A stretch of DNA of 64,000 bases, from the NCBI RefSeq assembly GCF_020283565.1, contig NC_060065.1, forward strand, positions 18,080,866 through 18,144,865, written 5' to 3'. This document shows, in pieces, positions 1 to 10,364 of the stretch. The position numbers and the translations under genes are program-made. Each line of letters begins with the position of its first letter. Positions within the stretch are counted from its first letter, which is position 1. The notes beneath the pieces were generated by a model. It was not told the DNA's origin, did not search any database, and saw only the letters and a program-made list of their open reading frames with translations. Origin of the DNA: Trifolium pratense (lineage: Eukaryota; Streptophyta; Magnoliopsida; Fabales; Fabaceae).

Positions 1-151
1 CAAGGAAAAGATATGTGCGTCGAGCCATCTCAGAGATATATCTCGTGAGACAACCCCAACCACTCGACATCCCGGATTTGGCATTTACTGCAAGGGACGG
101 CCTGGAGGTAGCGCCCCATGACGATGACCCTTTAGTAATACAAGTCCAGAT

Positions 152-1498
152 ATGCCAGGAATAGATGAAGGGGTGATAACACATAAACTATCAATATCAC
201 CCAACACAAAACCTGTCTCCCAGAGAAAAAGAAAAGTTGGGGAGGAAAGGCGAGCTGCAATAGCAGAGGAAGTGGAGAAACTAAAAGAGGCTGGATTCAT
301 TGAAGAGATAAAATATCCCTCTTGGTTGGCTAACGTCGTCATGGTGAAAAAGGCCAACGGAAAGTGGAGAATGTGCGTGGATTTTACGGATCTAAATAAG
401 GCATGCCCCAAAGACCCATATCCTTTGCCCAACATTGACAGGTTGATTGATGGTGCTTCAGGATGCAAAATGTTGAGTTTTATGGACGCCTACTCAGGGT
501 ATAATCAAATAAAGATGAACCCCATAGATGCCTGTCATACAGCCTTCATGTCGAATACCTGTAATTATTTTTACAACGTTATGCCTTTCGGGTTGAAGAA
601 CGCAGGAGCAACATACCAAAGGTTGATGGACAGGGTTTTTTCCGAGCAAATAGGAAAGAACTTAGAGGTATACATTGACGATATGGTAGTGAAAACTCCC
701 GAAGGAAATCGCCATGACGAAGACCTTTTAGACATCCTGGGATCAGTAAGAAAGTACAACATGAGATTAAACCCAGCGAAATGTTCCTTCGGGGTGCAAG
801 CAGGAAAATTCCTAGGTTTCATGCTCACCAACAGAGGAATAGAAGCCAATCCAGAAAAATGTCAAGCTATCATAGACATGAGAAGTCCTACATCTGTGAA
901 AGAGGTCCAAACTTTGACGGGCAGAATAGCGGCATTATCCAGATTCTTATCATGCGCGGGCGAAAAGGGCTTCCACTTCTTCGCATCCCTTAGGAAAAAT
1001 GAAAGATTCTCCTGGACACCCGAATGTGAAGAAGCCTTCAGACAATTAAAGGAATTTTTAGCATCGCCGCCCATCTTGACGCGCCCATTACCAGGTAATA
1101 TCCTATACCTTTATCTCGCAGTTTCTGACAGAGCCTTAAGCTCAGCTCTGGTTCAGGAAGTGGAGGGTGAAGAAAAGCCTATATATTTTGTAAGTAGAAC
1201 CCTTAGAGGAGCAGAAACAAGATACCAGAGGATAGAGAGGTTATCTCTTGCGGTGGTTGTCACAGCTAGAAAATTAAGACAATACTTTCAAAGCCACAAG
1301 ATAGTTGTTAGAACAGATTACCCTATCAAGAACGTCCTCAGAAAGCCAGACCTAGCAGGAAGGATGGTAGCATGGTCCGTTGAATTATCAGAATTTGATA
1401 TCACTTTCTCGCCTAGAGGGGCCATCAAATCGCAAAGGCTGGCTGACTTTGTATTAGAAATGTCTACCCCGCCAACAACTGAGAAAGCTGCGACGTGA
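152..1498 (+). pseudogene. pol segment: reverse transcriptase and first RNase H
   Basis: This open frame of 448 codons carries the gypsy-type reverse transcriptase core. MPFGLKNAGATYQRLMD is at about residues 145-161 and the catalytic YIDD box (VYIDDMVV) at about 173-180. The retroviral-type RNase H follows (LYLYLAVSDRALSSALVQ). The start is not a true initiator: bases 1-151 encode upstream pol in another frame, so a frameshift lies near 145-152. The frame ends at a TGA (1496-1498), and homologous coding continues in the same frame directly after it. The stop is therefore a nonsense mutation, probably of a Trp codon. Confidence 0.9.
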
Positions 1499-2347
1499 AC
1501 CCTCTCAGTAGACGGAGCCTCCAACGTACGAGGAAGTGGAGCCGGAGTAGTGCTGGAAGGACCAGATGGCGTTATGATAGAGCAATCATTACGTTTCGCC
1601 TTCAAAGCCAGCAATAACCAGGCTGAGTACGAAGCCTTGATAGCAGGAATGAAGTTAGCAAAAGACATGGAAGTGAAGGAGTTAAAAGCCATGAGTGATT
1701 CCCAACTGGTAACCAACCAAGTGTCAGGAAAGTTTCAGACGAATGAACCACAGTTAATCAAATACGTAGAGGGAGTGCAAAATCTAGCTAAACACTTCGA
1801 CTCGTTCGAATTAGTTTATGTCCCTCGCGAGCAAAACATGAGAGCAGATCTATTGTCAAAACTGGCGAGCACAAAGAAACCAGGGAGCCATAGAACCGTT
1901 ATCCAAGAAACGATCAAAACTCCCAGCATCGGCGGAGAAGATTTGATGATGGTGATAGAAGAAGAAGATTGGAGATCGCCCATTATACGATACCTCCAAA
2001 AGGATGAACTCCCAAAAGAAAGGGAAAAAGCTTTCAAATTGAAGAAGACGGCGGCATGGTACTCTATGGTAGGGGATAGGCTATACAAAAGGGGATTTGC
2101 ATCCCCCCTCCTCCTATGCGTCAGCAAGGAAGAAGCAAAACATATTATGTCTGAAGTGCATGAGGGCTCATGTGGCAGCCATATCGGTTCAAGAGCTTTG
2201 GCAGGAAAAATATTAAGGGCAGGTTTTTACTGGCCGGACATACACGATGACACCGCCATGTACGTAAGAAACTGTGATAAATGCCAAAGACACGCTAATT
2301 TACATCACATGCCTGGAGAGCCATTGAAATCAGTATTATCCCCATGA
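1499..2347 (+). pseudogene. pol segment: second RNase H and integrase zinc domain
   Basis: Same frame as the preceding segment. It begins with a second RNase H of the archaeal-like type: SVDGAS with its Asp, EYEALIAG with its Glu, then SDSQL and the late motif around REQNMRADLLSKLA. After a linker comes the integrase HHCC zinc-binding module (HEGSCGSH...NCDKCQRH, about 2159-2290). The paired RNase H domains are the main reason for assigning the Tat lineage. The segment ends at a second TGA (2345-2347), again with coding continuing in frame beyond it. Confidence 0.88.
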
Positions 2348-3195
2348 CCTTTTTTCATGTGGGGGGTGGATATTGTTGGACCATTCCCAGTTGGCTACAA
2401 ACAAGCAAGATGGATCATCGTCGCCGTTGATTATTTTACAAAATGGATTGAAGCAGAGCCAGTATCTAGTATTTCGGCGGAACAGGTCAAGATTTTTTAT
2501 TGGAAAAAAATCATCTGCAGATTCGGCTTGCCTAAGTACATCGTGTCCGATAACGGCACTCAGTTCGCCAGCGAAAAGGTCGTGGAATTCTGTCATAGCA
2601 AAGGAATCAAAAACACCTTTATATCAGTGGAGCACCCACAAGCTAACGGACAGGCTGAATCGGCAAATAAGGTTATATTAAGGGCATTGAAAAGGAGGCT
2701 AGATAGCAAAGGCGAGGCTTGGGTAGCCCACATCTCGCCCATCCTGTGGTCCTATCATACCACTCCCCAATCCTCAACGGGAGAAGCACCATTTACAATG
2801 GTTTATGGCTCAGATGCAATGATCCCGGTGGAAATAAATCCTCCCAGTTGGCGCAGAGAAACCATAACGCAGGAGGAGAACGATAGAGCTTTGGAAGAGA
2901 ACCTAGACATGATCGAAGAAAGAAGAGAGAGAGCACACTTCAGAGAATTCGCCATAAAACAAAGGGCCGCTAGGCGTTATAATACGAGAGTCAAACAGAG
3001 AAGTTTTCAAGAGGGCGATCTAGTGTTGAAAAGACCCATGGGAAAGGATAAAGGAGGGAAGTTCGCGGCAAACTGGGAAGGCCCCTTTCGTATACAAGAA
3101 GCCTTTGAAGGAGGAGCATATCGCTTAGAGACTATGGAAGGAAGAACCCTCCCAGGACGTGGAACATAGCAAACTTGAAGTTCTACTACAGTTAG
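2348..3195 (+). pseudogene. pol segment: integrase core and C-terminus
   Basis: Integrase catalytic core with the D,D-35-E residues visible as WGVDIVGPF, VSDNGTQFAS and HPQANGQAES. A basic C-terminal region follows, with a beta-barrel-like segment around 3015-3130 (GDLVLKRP, GKFAANWEGPF). The plus frame runs into a TAG at 3167-3169. A frame shifted by one base gives the usual Tat ending (about 3150-3195, stop TAG 3193-3195), so a small indel near 3150 breaks the end of pol. A plus-strand AATAAA-like cluster (3283-3293) lies about 90 bases downstream. Confidence 0.88.
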
Positions 3196-3456
3196 TTACG
3201 GAGCATCACACCACGGGCGGAAGAATAAGTAAATTCATTCCTTTTCAGCACTATTTAAATGATGTATAAGAACCATTTCCATTAATAAATAAAAACAGTG
3301 AGACACTCTTTTCCCCTGTGCAAACTGGGGTTTTTATCGAGGCTCATTGAATTTCAAAATTTTAGTAGTTTTTATTACACATGTTTTCTTTCACAGTCAA
3401 AATATTTACGTCAATCAAGGTCAACCTGATTAAGTAACGGGCTCTGAATAAAAAAG

Positions 3457-4408
3457 AAATTAAATCACGGTTGAAAGGCCCTGGCGTCACCCGTAGGGGG
3501 CGTCAAGAATAGAAATTAAATCAAGGTTGAAAGGCCCTGGCGTCACCCGTAGGGAACGTCAAGAATAGAAATTAAATCAAGGTTGAAAGGCCCTGGCGTC
3601 ACCCGTAGGGGGCGTCAAGAATAGAAATTAAATCACGGTTGAAAGGCCCTGGCGTCACCCGTAGGGAACGTCAAGAACAGAAATTAAATCAAGGTTGAAA
3701 GGCCCTGGCGTCACCCGTAGGGGGCGTCAAGAATAGAAATTAAATCACGGTTGAAAGGCCCTGGCGTCACCCGTAGGGGGCGTCAAGAATAGAAATTAAA
3801 TCAAGGTTGAAAGGCCCTGGCGTCACCCGTAGGGAACGTCAAGAACAGAAATTAAATCAAGGTTGAAAGGCCCTGGCGTCACCCGTAGGGGGCGTCAAGA
3901 ATAGAAATTAAATCACGGTTGAAAGGCCCTGGCGTCACCCGTAGGGGGCGTCAAGAATAGAAATTAAATCAAGGTTGAAAGGCCCTGGCGTCACCCGTAG
4001 GGAACGTCAAGAACAGAAATTAAATCAAGGTTGAAAGGCCCTGGCGTCACCCGTAGGGGGCGTCAAGAATAGAAATTAAATCACGGTTGAAAGGCCCTGG
4101 CGTCACCCGTAGGGAACGTCAAGAACAGAAATTAAATCAAGGTTGAAAGGCCCTGGCGTCACCCGTAGGGAACGTCAAGAACAGAAATTAAATCAAGGTT
4201 GAAAGGCCCTGGCGTCACCCGTAGGGGGCGTCAAGAATAGAAATTAAATCACGGTTGAAAGGCCCTGGCGTCACCCGTAGGGGGCGTCAAGAATAGAAAT
4301 TAAATCAAGGTTGAAAGGCCCTGGCGTCACCCGTAGGGAACGTCAAGAACAGAAATTAAATCAAGGTTGAAAGGCCCTGGCGTCACCCGTAGGGGGCGCC
4401 AAAAACAA
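3457..4408. repeat. 56-bp tandem array in the 3' UTR, 17 units
   Basis: Seventeen consecutive units of exactly 56 bp; the marker GGCC recurs at 3477, 3533 and so on to 4373. Each unit contains aaattaaatca, ggttgaaaggccctggcg and tcacccgtaggg. Two linked variants alternate: ggggcgtcaagaatag and gaacgtcaagaacag. A further variant reads tcac or tcaa before ggttg. The variants form a higher-order period of three units (168 bp) over most of the array. No ORF explains it. Arrays of this kind in Tat 3' UTRs are known seeds of satellite DNA. Confidence 0.97.
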
Positions 4409-4797
4409 AAAAATGAACAGCGAAGAAAAGCAAGATTATCAACATCACCAAGAGGAAAAGCTTGCACGCACTCAAAACAAGGCGACATATCGCCATACCA
4501 GCTACAAACAACAGGTATAAACTTATTTTCAAGCAACTCACAATTATGTTAAAGTGTCAAAGAAATCGCAGGTGTAAGGGTAAAAGTTTACGAAGAAAGA
4601 AAGGTAGGAGGCGTTATTTAATAGCGCAATATCAAAATAATCCGCAAAAGCATGAAGAAAGAAAATCAGACAAGCGAAGAAATTAATAAAAAACCCACTG
4701 AAGGGCAAGATGTTCAGGCCACAAAAGGGCACACAGAATAGTTACAAAAGCCACAGAAGGGCAAGATTTAATCTAGTACAACAGAAGAATAAAGCAT
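4409..4797. other. non-coding spacer between tandem array and antisense gene
   Basis: AT-rich sequence with many A-rich purine stretches and no credible ORF. It is probably 3' UTR of the sense transcript and 3' flank of the antisense gene. Confidence 0.6.
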
Positions 4798-6896
4798 TCA
4801 CTGAGGAGGAACGTAAGGAACGAGCTTGCCATCAACTATCTGCTTCATTGCATCGGCCTCGCCTAGGCGCTCAACATCTAAATCAGGAAAGAGCAGCTTA
4901 ACCTGCTCGATCGCAAAGGCAAAACCCTCATCATATTGATTGGCTGCACAGAGTTGAAGCTCGTTGATATCGTTCTCCAACCTAGCCTTCTCATCAGCCA
5001 AGGTCCCAATAGACAATACCGCCTCATTCTTCTCCTTGGATAGCTTAGAGAGTTTCTCATCCTGGGCAGCAGCATTCTCCTTAAGCCTGGTCTCAGAAGC
5101 GGCATAGCCTTCTTTAATCTTGGCCAGCTTCTCTTCATACTCTTTCCTCAACCTCTCCGCCTCGCCTTCCTGTTCTTCCTTCAGCTTCTTGATGTCTGCC
5201 TCCAGCTTGGTCTTGGTCTCAGTATACCTCTTCTCAATATCAGCAAGGTTATCATCAACGGTCTTCACCTTCTGCTTCGCCTCTTGGACCTCTTGTTCTT
5301 GGCGATTCGTCAGCAAGTAGTTGAGAAGAGTTCCTTTAACTTCATACTCCAAAGCCTTCCTCCTCAAATCTTCAGTAGAAGTGTTGGTAAAGCGAGTCAT
5401 ATCGCCAACCATAGTCACCCCCCTTTCGATGAATTCAAAAGGATCAAAGGAGCTCCAAGTAAGAGAGGCACCGGCGTCGGGGTCTTGAGAGGAGCTGGAA
5501 GCCACACCTTTGCCTTTGGAGGCGTACTTGACAGTTTGAGTAGTACTCTCGACGCTCTGCTTTTTGGGAGGAGGAGGAGCGACACCCTCGGTTTCCTTGG
5601 CTCCAGGAGCGGTTTTCCCCGGGATCTCGACACGAATCCGCCCTTCGTGCTTCTTCTTACTTCGCCCTTCTTTGGCAGCAGCTTCCTCCACTTGTAGCTG
5701 CTTCAATGGGTCGACCACAGCAACGGCGGGATTGGCCTTCTGCTGGCGAGCTTTTGCCAAAAACGCCAATCTCTCCTCATTCGAGATAGTTCTCATTCTC
5801 TCTACAAAAACAAGGAAGGCAAAGAAACACAAGTTAGTAACGAGGCGAGATCAACATTAAACAAATAAAGAAAGATACAAATTCATTACTTACGTAAATA
5901 CTCTGTCAGGGCTTCACTATTACCCTCACACCTAAGAATGTCGGCGGTATCCATAAGAGCATAGGAGTCAAGGAAGTTGACAGTATCTTGCTCAAAATCG
6001 CTTAAGGCCTCAAAGATAGCACCCTTGATAAGCCTAGGGTTATCGGTCCAGTAGAAAGGAAATAGAGGATCATCAACCTCATCATACATCAAGTCGGAAA
6101 ATTTCTCATCACTACGAACCCGAAAGAAAGAATTCTTAAAGTTCTTGAAGTTGGAAGCATATAGATTCAGAAGACGACGGTTAGGTTGACTGCTAAGGGA
6201 GACCAAAGTTTGAGGTTTTAAGTTCTTTATGTGGTAGAAAGAGAAAAAAACGCCAATTGAGGGCTCCAGTTCGAAGCCTAAACACATTACCTCGTAGGCT
6301 TTGATAAAGGCCCAACTATTAGGATGGAGTTGGGTAGGGGCGACGTTAAGAACCTTCAATATCTCCGCCTCAAAGGGAGTAAAAGGCAACCTAATGTTGA
6401 GGGGTTGGATCACGCCAGTATAAAGGTAGAAATAATGCGGCGGGTTGTCATTCTTAGAAAATACAAACTCGTCCTCTCTGACGGGTTCGGTTATAATAGA
6501 ATCTTCATGAGAGGGGTCAGAAAGCTTGACGGCTTTCCTAAAGCTCCTCACCATCTCCATACTGGTATACTTTGAAGAAACTTCCATGGTGACGGGAGTA
6601 TAACCAGCAACAACCAGATCTTGACAAGGATTCTTCCGCTTTCCTGTGAAAGAGGAAGGGGAGATTATGACGCAATCACTGTCATTACCACTATCAACAC
6701 TACTACTATCACTATCACTATCACTACTACTACTCCCAACATCAAAACCCCATAATTCCGAGTAAAACCCTCGGCTATTAAGGACGCCGTTAGCCCTAGT
6801 ATAGTGGGCGCGAACTTGTTGCGCCCATTCGAGATAACTAGGAGAAGAAATAGGAACCCTCCCTTCATTATCATCTAACTCCCTCAAAATAACCAT
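4798..6896 (-). CDS. antisense two-exon gene of the Tat element (gypsy-type transposon domain plus coiled coil)
   Basis: Two long minus-strand ORFs (6896-5886 and 5832-4798) fit one spliced gene. Exon 1 is 6896-5894, then a 92-bp intron (5893-5802) with donor GTAAGT and acceptor TTTTTGTAG, then exon 2, 5801-4798. The phases agree and the product would be about 668 residues. Exon 1 has an acidic Ser/Asp run (about residues 55-75) and then a domain resembling Pfam 'putative gypsy type transposon' (PF04195), with LHPNSWAFIKAYEVMC and GVFFSFYHIKNLKPQ. Exon 2 is rich in Lys, Glu and Ala, with a long predicted coiled coil (KLEADIKKLKEEQEGEAERL). Such antisense extra ORFs are known in Tat elements; their function is not established. 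The reading frames are intact although pol is broken. Confidence 0.75.
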
Positions 6897-7133
6897 CTAT
6901 CCAAACCTAATCAGAAAACTAGGGTTCCTACTCAAGACAGACCAAATTGGAGAAAAGGAGTAAGGTATAAAAGTAAAATACCTTAAGAAATTGACAAAGC
7001 TGGGAGCAATAAATTGGAAGCGTCCTAACACGAAGCGTTGAACAAAGGCTTGCTGGAGGATCGAAGAAGGATATGCGAAAAAGAATACGAATTTGCGAGA
7101 AGAAGTAAGTAAAGGGAAAGAGAAACGGAGATA

Positions 7134-7142
7134 CTATTTAAA
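7134..7142 (-). promoter_or_regulatory. TATA-like site upstream of antisense gene
   Basis: The minus strand reads tttaaatag about 240 bases upstream of the antisense ATG at 6896. Its position suits a promoter with a 5' leader, but the motif is weak and common in AT-rich DNA. Confidence 0.3.
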
Positions 7143-7470
7143 GAAAGAAACCTTTTCGGCTGGTTGAAGTCCAGAAGTTGAAGCAAGAGGTAACGCACGC
7201 GTCGTCGGATTAAATACGTGTCAAAAGCGTGTATCCCGAGAGTAAGTTTTGGAAGATTTATCGTCAAATAGTTATTATCCTAAAGGCGAAGTTGAAGTCG
7301 CCTCGAAGCACAACACGCCTCGAGAATGACCACGCCAAAAGTACGAGCCTCGCCTTTTTAAGGCGTAACAGAAGTTAAAAGGGAAAAACGCCCAAAAGAA
7401 AAAGATTCAAGATTAAGGAGAAAGCAAAACGCAGGAACAATAAATTCAGTCCTAGACCAAAAAAGAGATC

Positions 7471-7476
7471 TTTATT
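7471..7476 (-). terminator. poly(A) signal for antisense transcript
   Basis: The minus strand has AATAAA here, 70 bases beyond the stop of the 7546-7914 ORF. That is a normal distance for a plant near-upstream element. Confidence 0.45.
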
Positions 7477-7545
7477 AATTTCGAAAAATAAAGGTACAAT
7501 GATATAAAGCAAAGTTACAAAGAAAAACTAGTCCTAAAAATCCTA

Positions 7546-7914
7546 TCACTCGGATTCCGAATCCTTCTGCGCAGGCTCAGGAAAAGTCATTTTGGATTCC
7601 ACGGTGACCCGGGACCCCTCTTCTTCACTGGACGAAGAAGCACGAAGCTCAGGAGGAATATAGGTCTCCAGAAACGAAACGTAATCCTCATCACCACTAC
7701 CAGAATCGGAGGTATCTGAGGAAAGAACGATAACCTCCACCTTTTTGACCTCTTTAGACCTTCGGGAGCGAGTGGAGTTAGAGGTAGATACCTCTACCCT
7801 TTTCTTCCCTCGCTGAGGTTGAGACTTCTCAGCAGCAGGTATTTTGGCATTACTCTTTTCCATCGAAAGGATTCCAAACAAGTTGATGGAAATTCGAGTT
7901 TTAGCAGACTGCAA
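7546..7914 (-). CDS. small antisense ORF, acidic/Ser-rich, probably a 3' exon
   Basis: The open frame has 122 codons and starts without a good ATG at its left end; the first internal ATG is about 17 codons in. The product is basic in the middle (SRRSKEVKKVEV), then acidic and Ser-rich (SSDTSDSGSGDED; ASSSSEEEGS). Upstream on the minus strand are acceptor-like sites (ccttttag and tttgcag, about 7912-7935), so it looks like the last exon of a gene starting at 8747. I found no donor in the 8103-8747 ORF whose phase fits. The joining is therefore unproven, and an indel may have broken it. No family recognised. Confidence 0.45.
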   Translation of the reverse strand: MQSAKTRISINLFGILSMEKSNAKIPAAEKSQPQRGKKRVEVSTSNSTRSRRSKEVKKVEVIVLSSDTSDSGSGDEDYVSFLETYIPPELRASSSSEEEGSRVTVESKMTFPEPAQKDSESE

Positions 7915-8102
7915 AGGGAGGCGGTACTAAAAGGAACAAAAGAACAACACATAAGGAAAGGAAATTGCTTAATATTCAAATTTTTTGCAAAGGAAATACA
8001 GCGGAAGCAAAGAAACAGAATGAAAATAACGAAGGTTCAAAGATACGGAAACAAATTACAAACATAGGAAAAAAGACATAAAAGAGCAAGCAAGTAAAGA
8101 CT

Positions 8103-8747
8103 TCATGGCATGGTAGAACTCCCCAATTCACCAGCATCGGCGACGGCGATACGGTGCATTTCCTCCAGTGCCCGTTTCACCCTCTTCGCCTTCACCATGT
8201 TTTCTTCAATGGGCTTCAAATCTTCTTTCAGCTCGCCCTGCTTGTCCAAAAGGTCCACCAAAGAGTGACGTCTGGAAATCAGCTTAGTAACATCATCCCT
8301 AATCTCACCCTGAAGAGCCCTCTTCCTCTTCAAGAGTGGCTTCATCTCCTTGTTCAACATCGCCAAACGATCATCCACCCTTCGCTCCTCGTTAAAGCAT
8401 ATACCCAGGATCTCCTCTTGCACATCCATGGTCTCTTTCGTGATCTCTATCTGGCTGTCGACAGCTTCGGTAACTTCGGCATGGCATTCTTTGACATTCT
8501 CCACAGCAATCACAAAAGATGGACTATCCTTCAACTCCTTCTCCAGACGCAGCACACTGTCAAGAAAACGTTTCTCTTCCTTGGTCAACCTCCAGCAATA
8601 ATCATTAAGCTCTTTGACAAACTCCGAGAACTCACCAAAATCGTCCATTAAGTCCTCCGTACTCAGGGTCAACATACGCCGGAGCCGCTTGATGACGGGG
8701 GAAGCAGGGGATTGACCACATTCAAAGGGAGGATTTTTGGGAGACAT
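8103..8747 (-). CDS. second antisense ORF of the Tat element, coiled-coil protein
   Basis: An intact minus-strand ORF of 214 codons with a good ATG at 8747. The protein is highly charged and mostly helical by composition: ELNDYCWRLTKEEKRFLD, then heptad-like stretches in LNKEMKPLLKRKRALQGEI and LLDKQGELKEDLKPIEENM. It has no signal peptide or membrane segment. It lies between the first antisense gene and the 3' LTR, has a TATAAAA 70 bases upstream, and so probably belongs to the element's antisense unit. It may be the first exon of a gene continuing to 7546. The function is unknown. Confidence 0.6.
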   Translation of the reverse strand: MSPKNPPFECGQSPASPVIKRLRRMLTLSTEDLMDDFGEFSEFVKELNDYCWRLTKEEKRFLDSVLRLEKELKDSPSFVIAVENVKECHAEVTEAVDSQIEITKETMDVQEEILGICFNEERRVDDRLAMLNKEMKPLLKRKRALQGEIRDDVTKLISRRHSLVDLLDKQGELKEDLKPIEENMVKAKRVKRALEEMHRIAVADAGELGSSTMP

Positions 8748-8997
8748 ACTGCAAAAAGAAAACTCTCAAGCAAGCAGGTGAGAATGTGATGGGTTGATCC
8801 CAGCATCGAATGCTTCATTTTATAGAAGAAAAATCTCATCGTGGCTGCAGGAAGTGGAGAAACGGTTAGTAAACATGGTGTAAATAGAACAACGTGCACT
8901 AGAAAATGGGTAAGGACGTGACAAGATTCACCTCGCGCCAAAAATTTTAAAGGGAAATTTGAATCATATTCAAGCACTTCGCTCCTATGGATTTCGT
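8748..8997. other. sequence between antisense ORF and polypurine tract
   Basis: Apart from the TATA box noted above, this stretch holds no coding sequence. It is the end of the internal region of the retrotransposon. Confidence 0.5.
8818..8824 (-). promoter_or_regulatory. TATA box of antisense gene
   Basis: The minus strand reads TATAAAA, 70 bases upstream of the ATG at 8747. Spacing and sequence are typical of a plant core promoter. It points away from the 3' LTR into the element. Confidence 0.5.
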
Positions 8998-9008
8998 GCT
9001 TGGGGGGC
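8998..9008 (+). other. polypurine tract
   Basis: GCTTGGGGGGC directly precedes the TGTGG start of the 3' LTR, the place where plus-strand priming occurs. Confidence 0.65.
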
Positions 9009-9493
9009 TGTGGACTGGGCAATGGGCTTAGAAGCAAATTCAACAAGCCCAATTAATATAAGAAAGAATATTAGGCCCAAATCCAAAAAGCCCTAAACGT
9101 CATATTAGGCGACTCAAGACCAAGGCGTGACCAACGACAACATGGCAACGCCCAGAAGTGAATTCCGCATGATTATAAAATATCTTCTTCTTCCCTGCGA
9201 CAGCAACTGACTTGGGAAGGAAGAAACCAACCTCCCGCAACCGCCATAGCTTGGAGACCAAGGTCTTTATCCCTATTTTTACGATGTGTCACCGAAGAAG
9301 GCGCTGTAGACCGGATTTCTAGGAATCCTTACTTGGAGAAGAAGACTAGAGGCTCTATAAATAGCTCCATGCTTTCATTTGCAAAGGGATCCTTTTTCTG
9401 ACTGATAAAACTCCCAGGGTTGTTGGGATTGAACCAAGTGTAACCACATCATTTAATCAATAATACAAACCCCTTTGAGTTTTTACCAGAACA
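9009..9493 (+). repeat. 3' LTR of the Tat element
   Basis: It begins TGTGGACTGGGC next to the polypurine tract and ends ...CCAGAACA, giving TGT/ACA termini and about 485 bp. It contains a TATA box (CTATAAATAG) and a downstream AT-rich region suitable for polyadenylation. The right edge is set by the ACA terminus and could move by a few bases, since the 5' LTR is not in the window for comparison. Confidence 0.7.
9354..9363 (+). promoter_or_regulatory. LTR TATA box
   Basis: CTATAAATAG within the LTR, about 130 bases from its right end, is a plausible core promoter of the element. Confidence 0.6.
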
Positions 9494-9729
9494 CATATAA
9501 ATAATTTCTTCTCAAAGAATCGATGATAGCTTAATCACACTAATCTTAGTCAAATAACATATCATGTTGTAAATTATTTCACTTCTTCATTTACTTGTAG
9601 CAATGTTGTGCAAGACAATGACTTAACTGAAGAGGTTATTCCATCTTTAGTTTTTGGTATGTGTATTTTTTTAATGTGTTCCTTATACATAGGACCGGAG
9701 GGAGTATGCTGTTAAGGATTTGGATTTCT
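9494..9729. other. host flank with Stowaway-like right end
   Basis: No gene. GGACCGGAGGGAGTA at 9692-9706 is the typical right terminus of a Stowaway/mariner MITE. No matching left end is present, so the MITE was probably cut by the LTR element insertion. Confidence 0.4.
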
Positions 9730-9886
9730 TGTTGTACAAAAAGCATGTTGTACTGCATCATGGCCGTCCGATCACGATCCAACAGATCAGATCTGTAGTG
9801 ATTGTTTTTTACTGTATTTAATCTAAACTGTTGGATCATGATCGGACGGTCTGGATGCAGTACAGCATGAAACTGCGTGTTGTACA
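9730..9886. repeat. imperfect inverted repeat, MITE-like
   Basis: The arms at about 9732-9788 and 9829-9886 share catgYtgtactgcatc, ccgtccgatca and gatccaaca in inverted order around a short loop. The structure suggests a small foldback MITE of unknown family. Confidence 0.6.
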
Positions 9887-9988
9887 GTTGGAAGGAGGTT
9901 TTTACTAATAATTGGAATATTGTAGTGTCATTCCTAATGGATATTCTTTTTTTTTTTTTTTTGAGGTTCCTAATGCATATTCAATTAG

Positions 9989-10331
9989 GGCTTAACTATA
10001 CATTTGGTCCCTTACGTTTATTTTAGGTTTCAATTTGGTCCCTTACGTTTAAAAAGTATCAATTTGGTCCCTTACGTTTATTTTAGGTTTCAAGTTAGTC
10101 CTTTCCGTCAATTTTGTCACATGTGTCAGTTAATTTGCATATGTGGACTGACACGTGGCACTTGGACACGCTGACACGTGTACTATTCAAACGGTGTTAG
10201 TGACAAAACTAACGGAAATGACTAACTTGAAACATAAAATAAACGTAAGGGACCAAATTGATACTTTTTAAACGTAAGGGACCAAATTGAAACCTAAAAT
10301 AAACGTAAGGGACCAAATGTGTAGTTAAGCC
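9989..10331. mobile_element. MuTIR MITE with 9-bp target duplication
   Basis: Long terminal inverted repeats of about 150 bp begin GGCTTAACTAYACATTTGG, with internal repeats of 'ttggtcccttacgttta'. Both ends are flanked by the 9-bp direct repeat ttcaattag (9980-9988 and 10332-10340). A 9-bp duplication and long TIRs are diagnostic of Mutator-type elements. It has no coding capacity. Confidence 0.9.
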
Positions 10332-10364
10332 TTCAATTAGTCATTATGGACCTATCAATATGCT

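Larger units (their letters stand above)
6897..7545. other. leader and spacer between antisense genes
   Basis: No convincing ORF. It holds the presumed 5' leader of the antisense gene (6897-7130) and, farther right, the 3' flank of the next antisense ORF. Confidence 0.5.
1..9493 (+). mobile_element. Ty3/gypsy LTR retrotransposon, Tat lineage, 3' part
   Basis: The window opens inside pol of an LTR retrotransposon and leaves it at the end of its 3' LTR. In order it holds reverse transcriptase, two RNase H domains, integrase, a long 3' UTR with a 56-bp tandem array, antisense ORFs, a polypurine tract and a 485-bp LTR. Dual RNase H, a hypervariable tandem-repeat 3' UTR and antisense extra ORFs between pol and the LTR are known traits of the plant Tat lineage. 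gag, protease and the 5' LTR lie outside the window. The pol frame is broken in several places, so this copy is not autonomous. Confidence 0.9.

Noticed and set aside
3457..4408. CRISPR-like regular repeat
   Set aside because: Units are contiguous with no unique spacers, and the host is a plant nuclear retrotransposon.
8669..9052. 127-codon minus-strand ORF across the polypurine tract
   Set aside because: It crosses the LTR border and overlaps the better antisense ORF in another frame.
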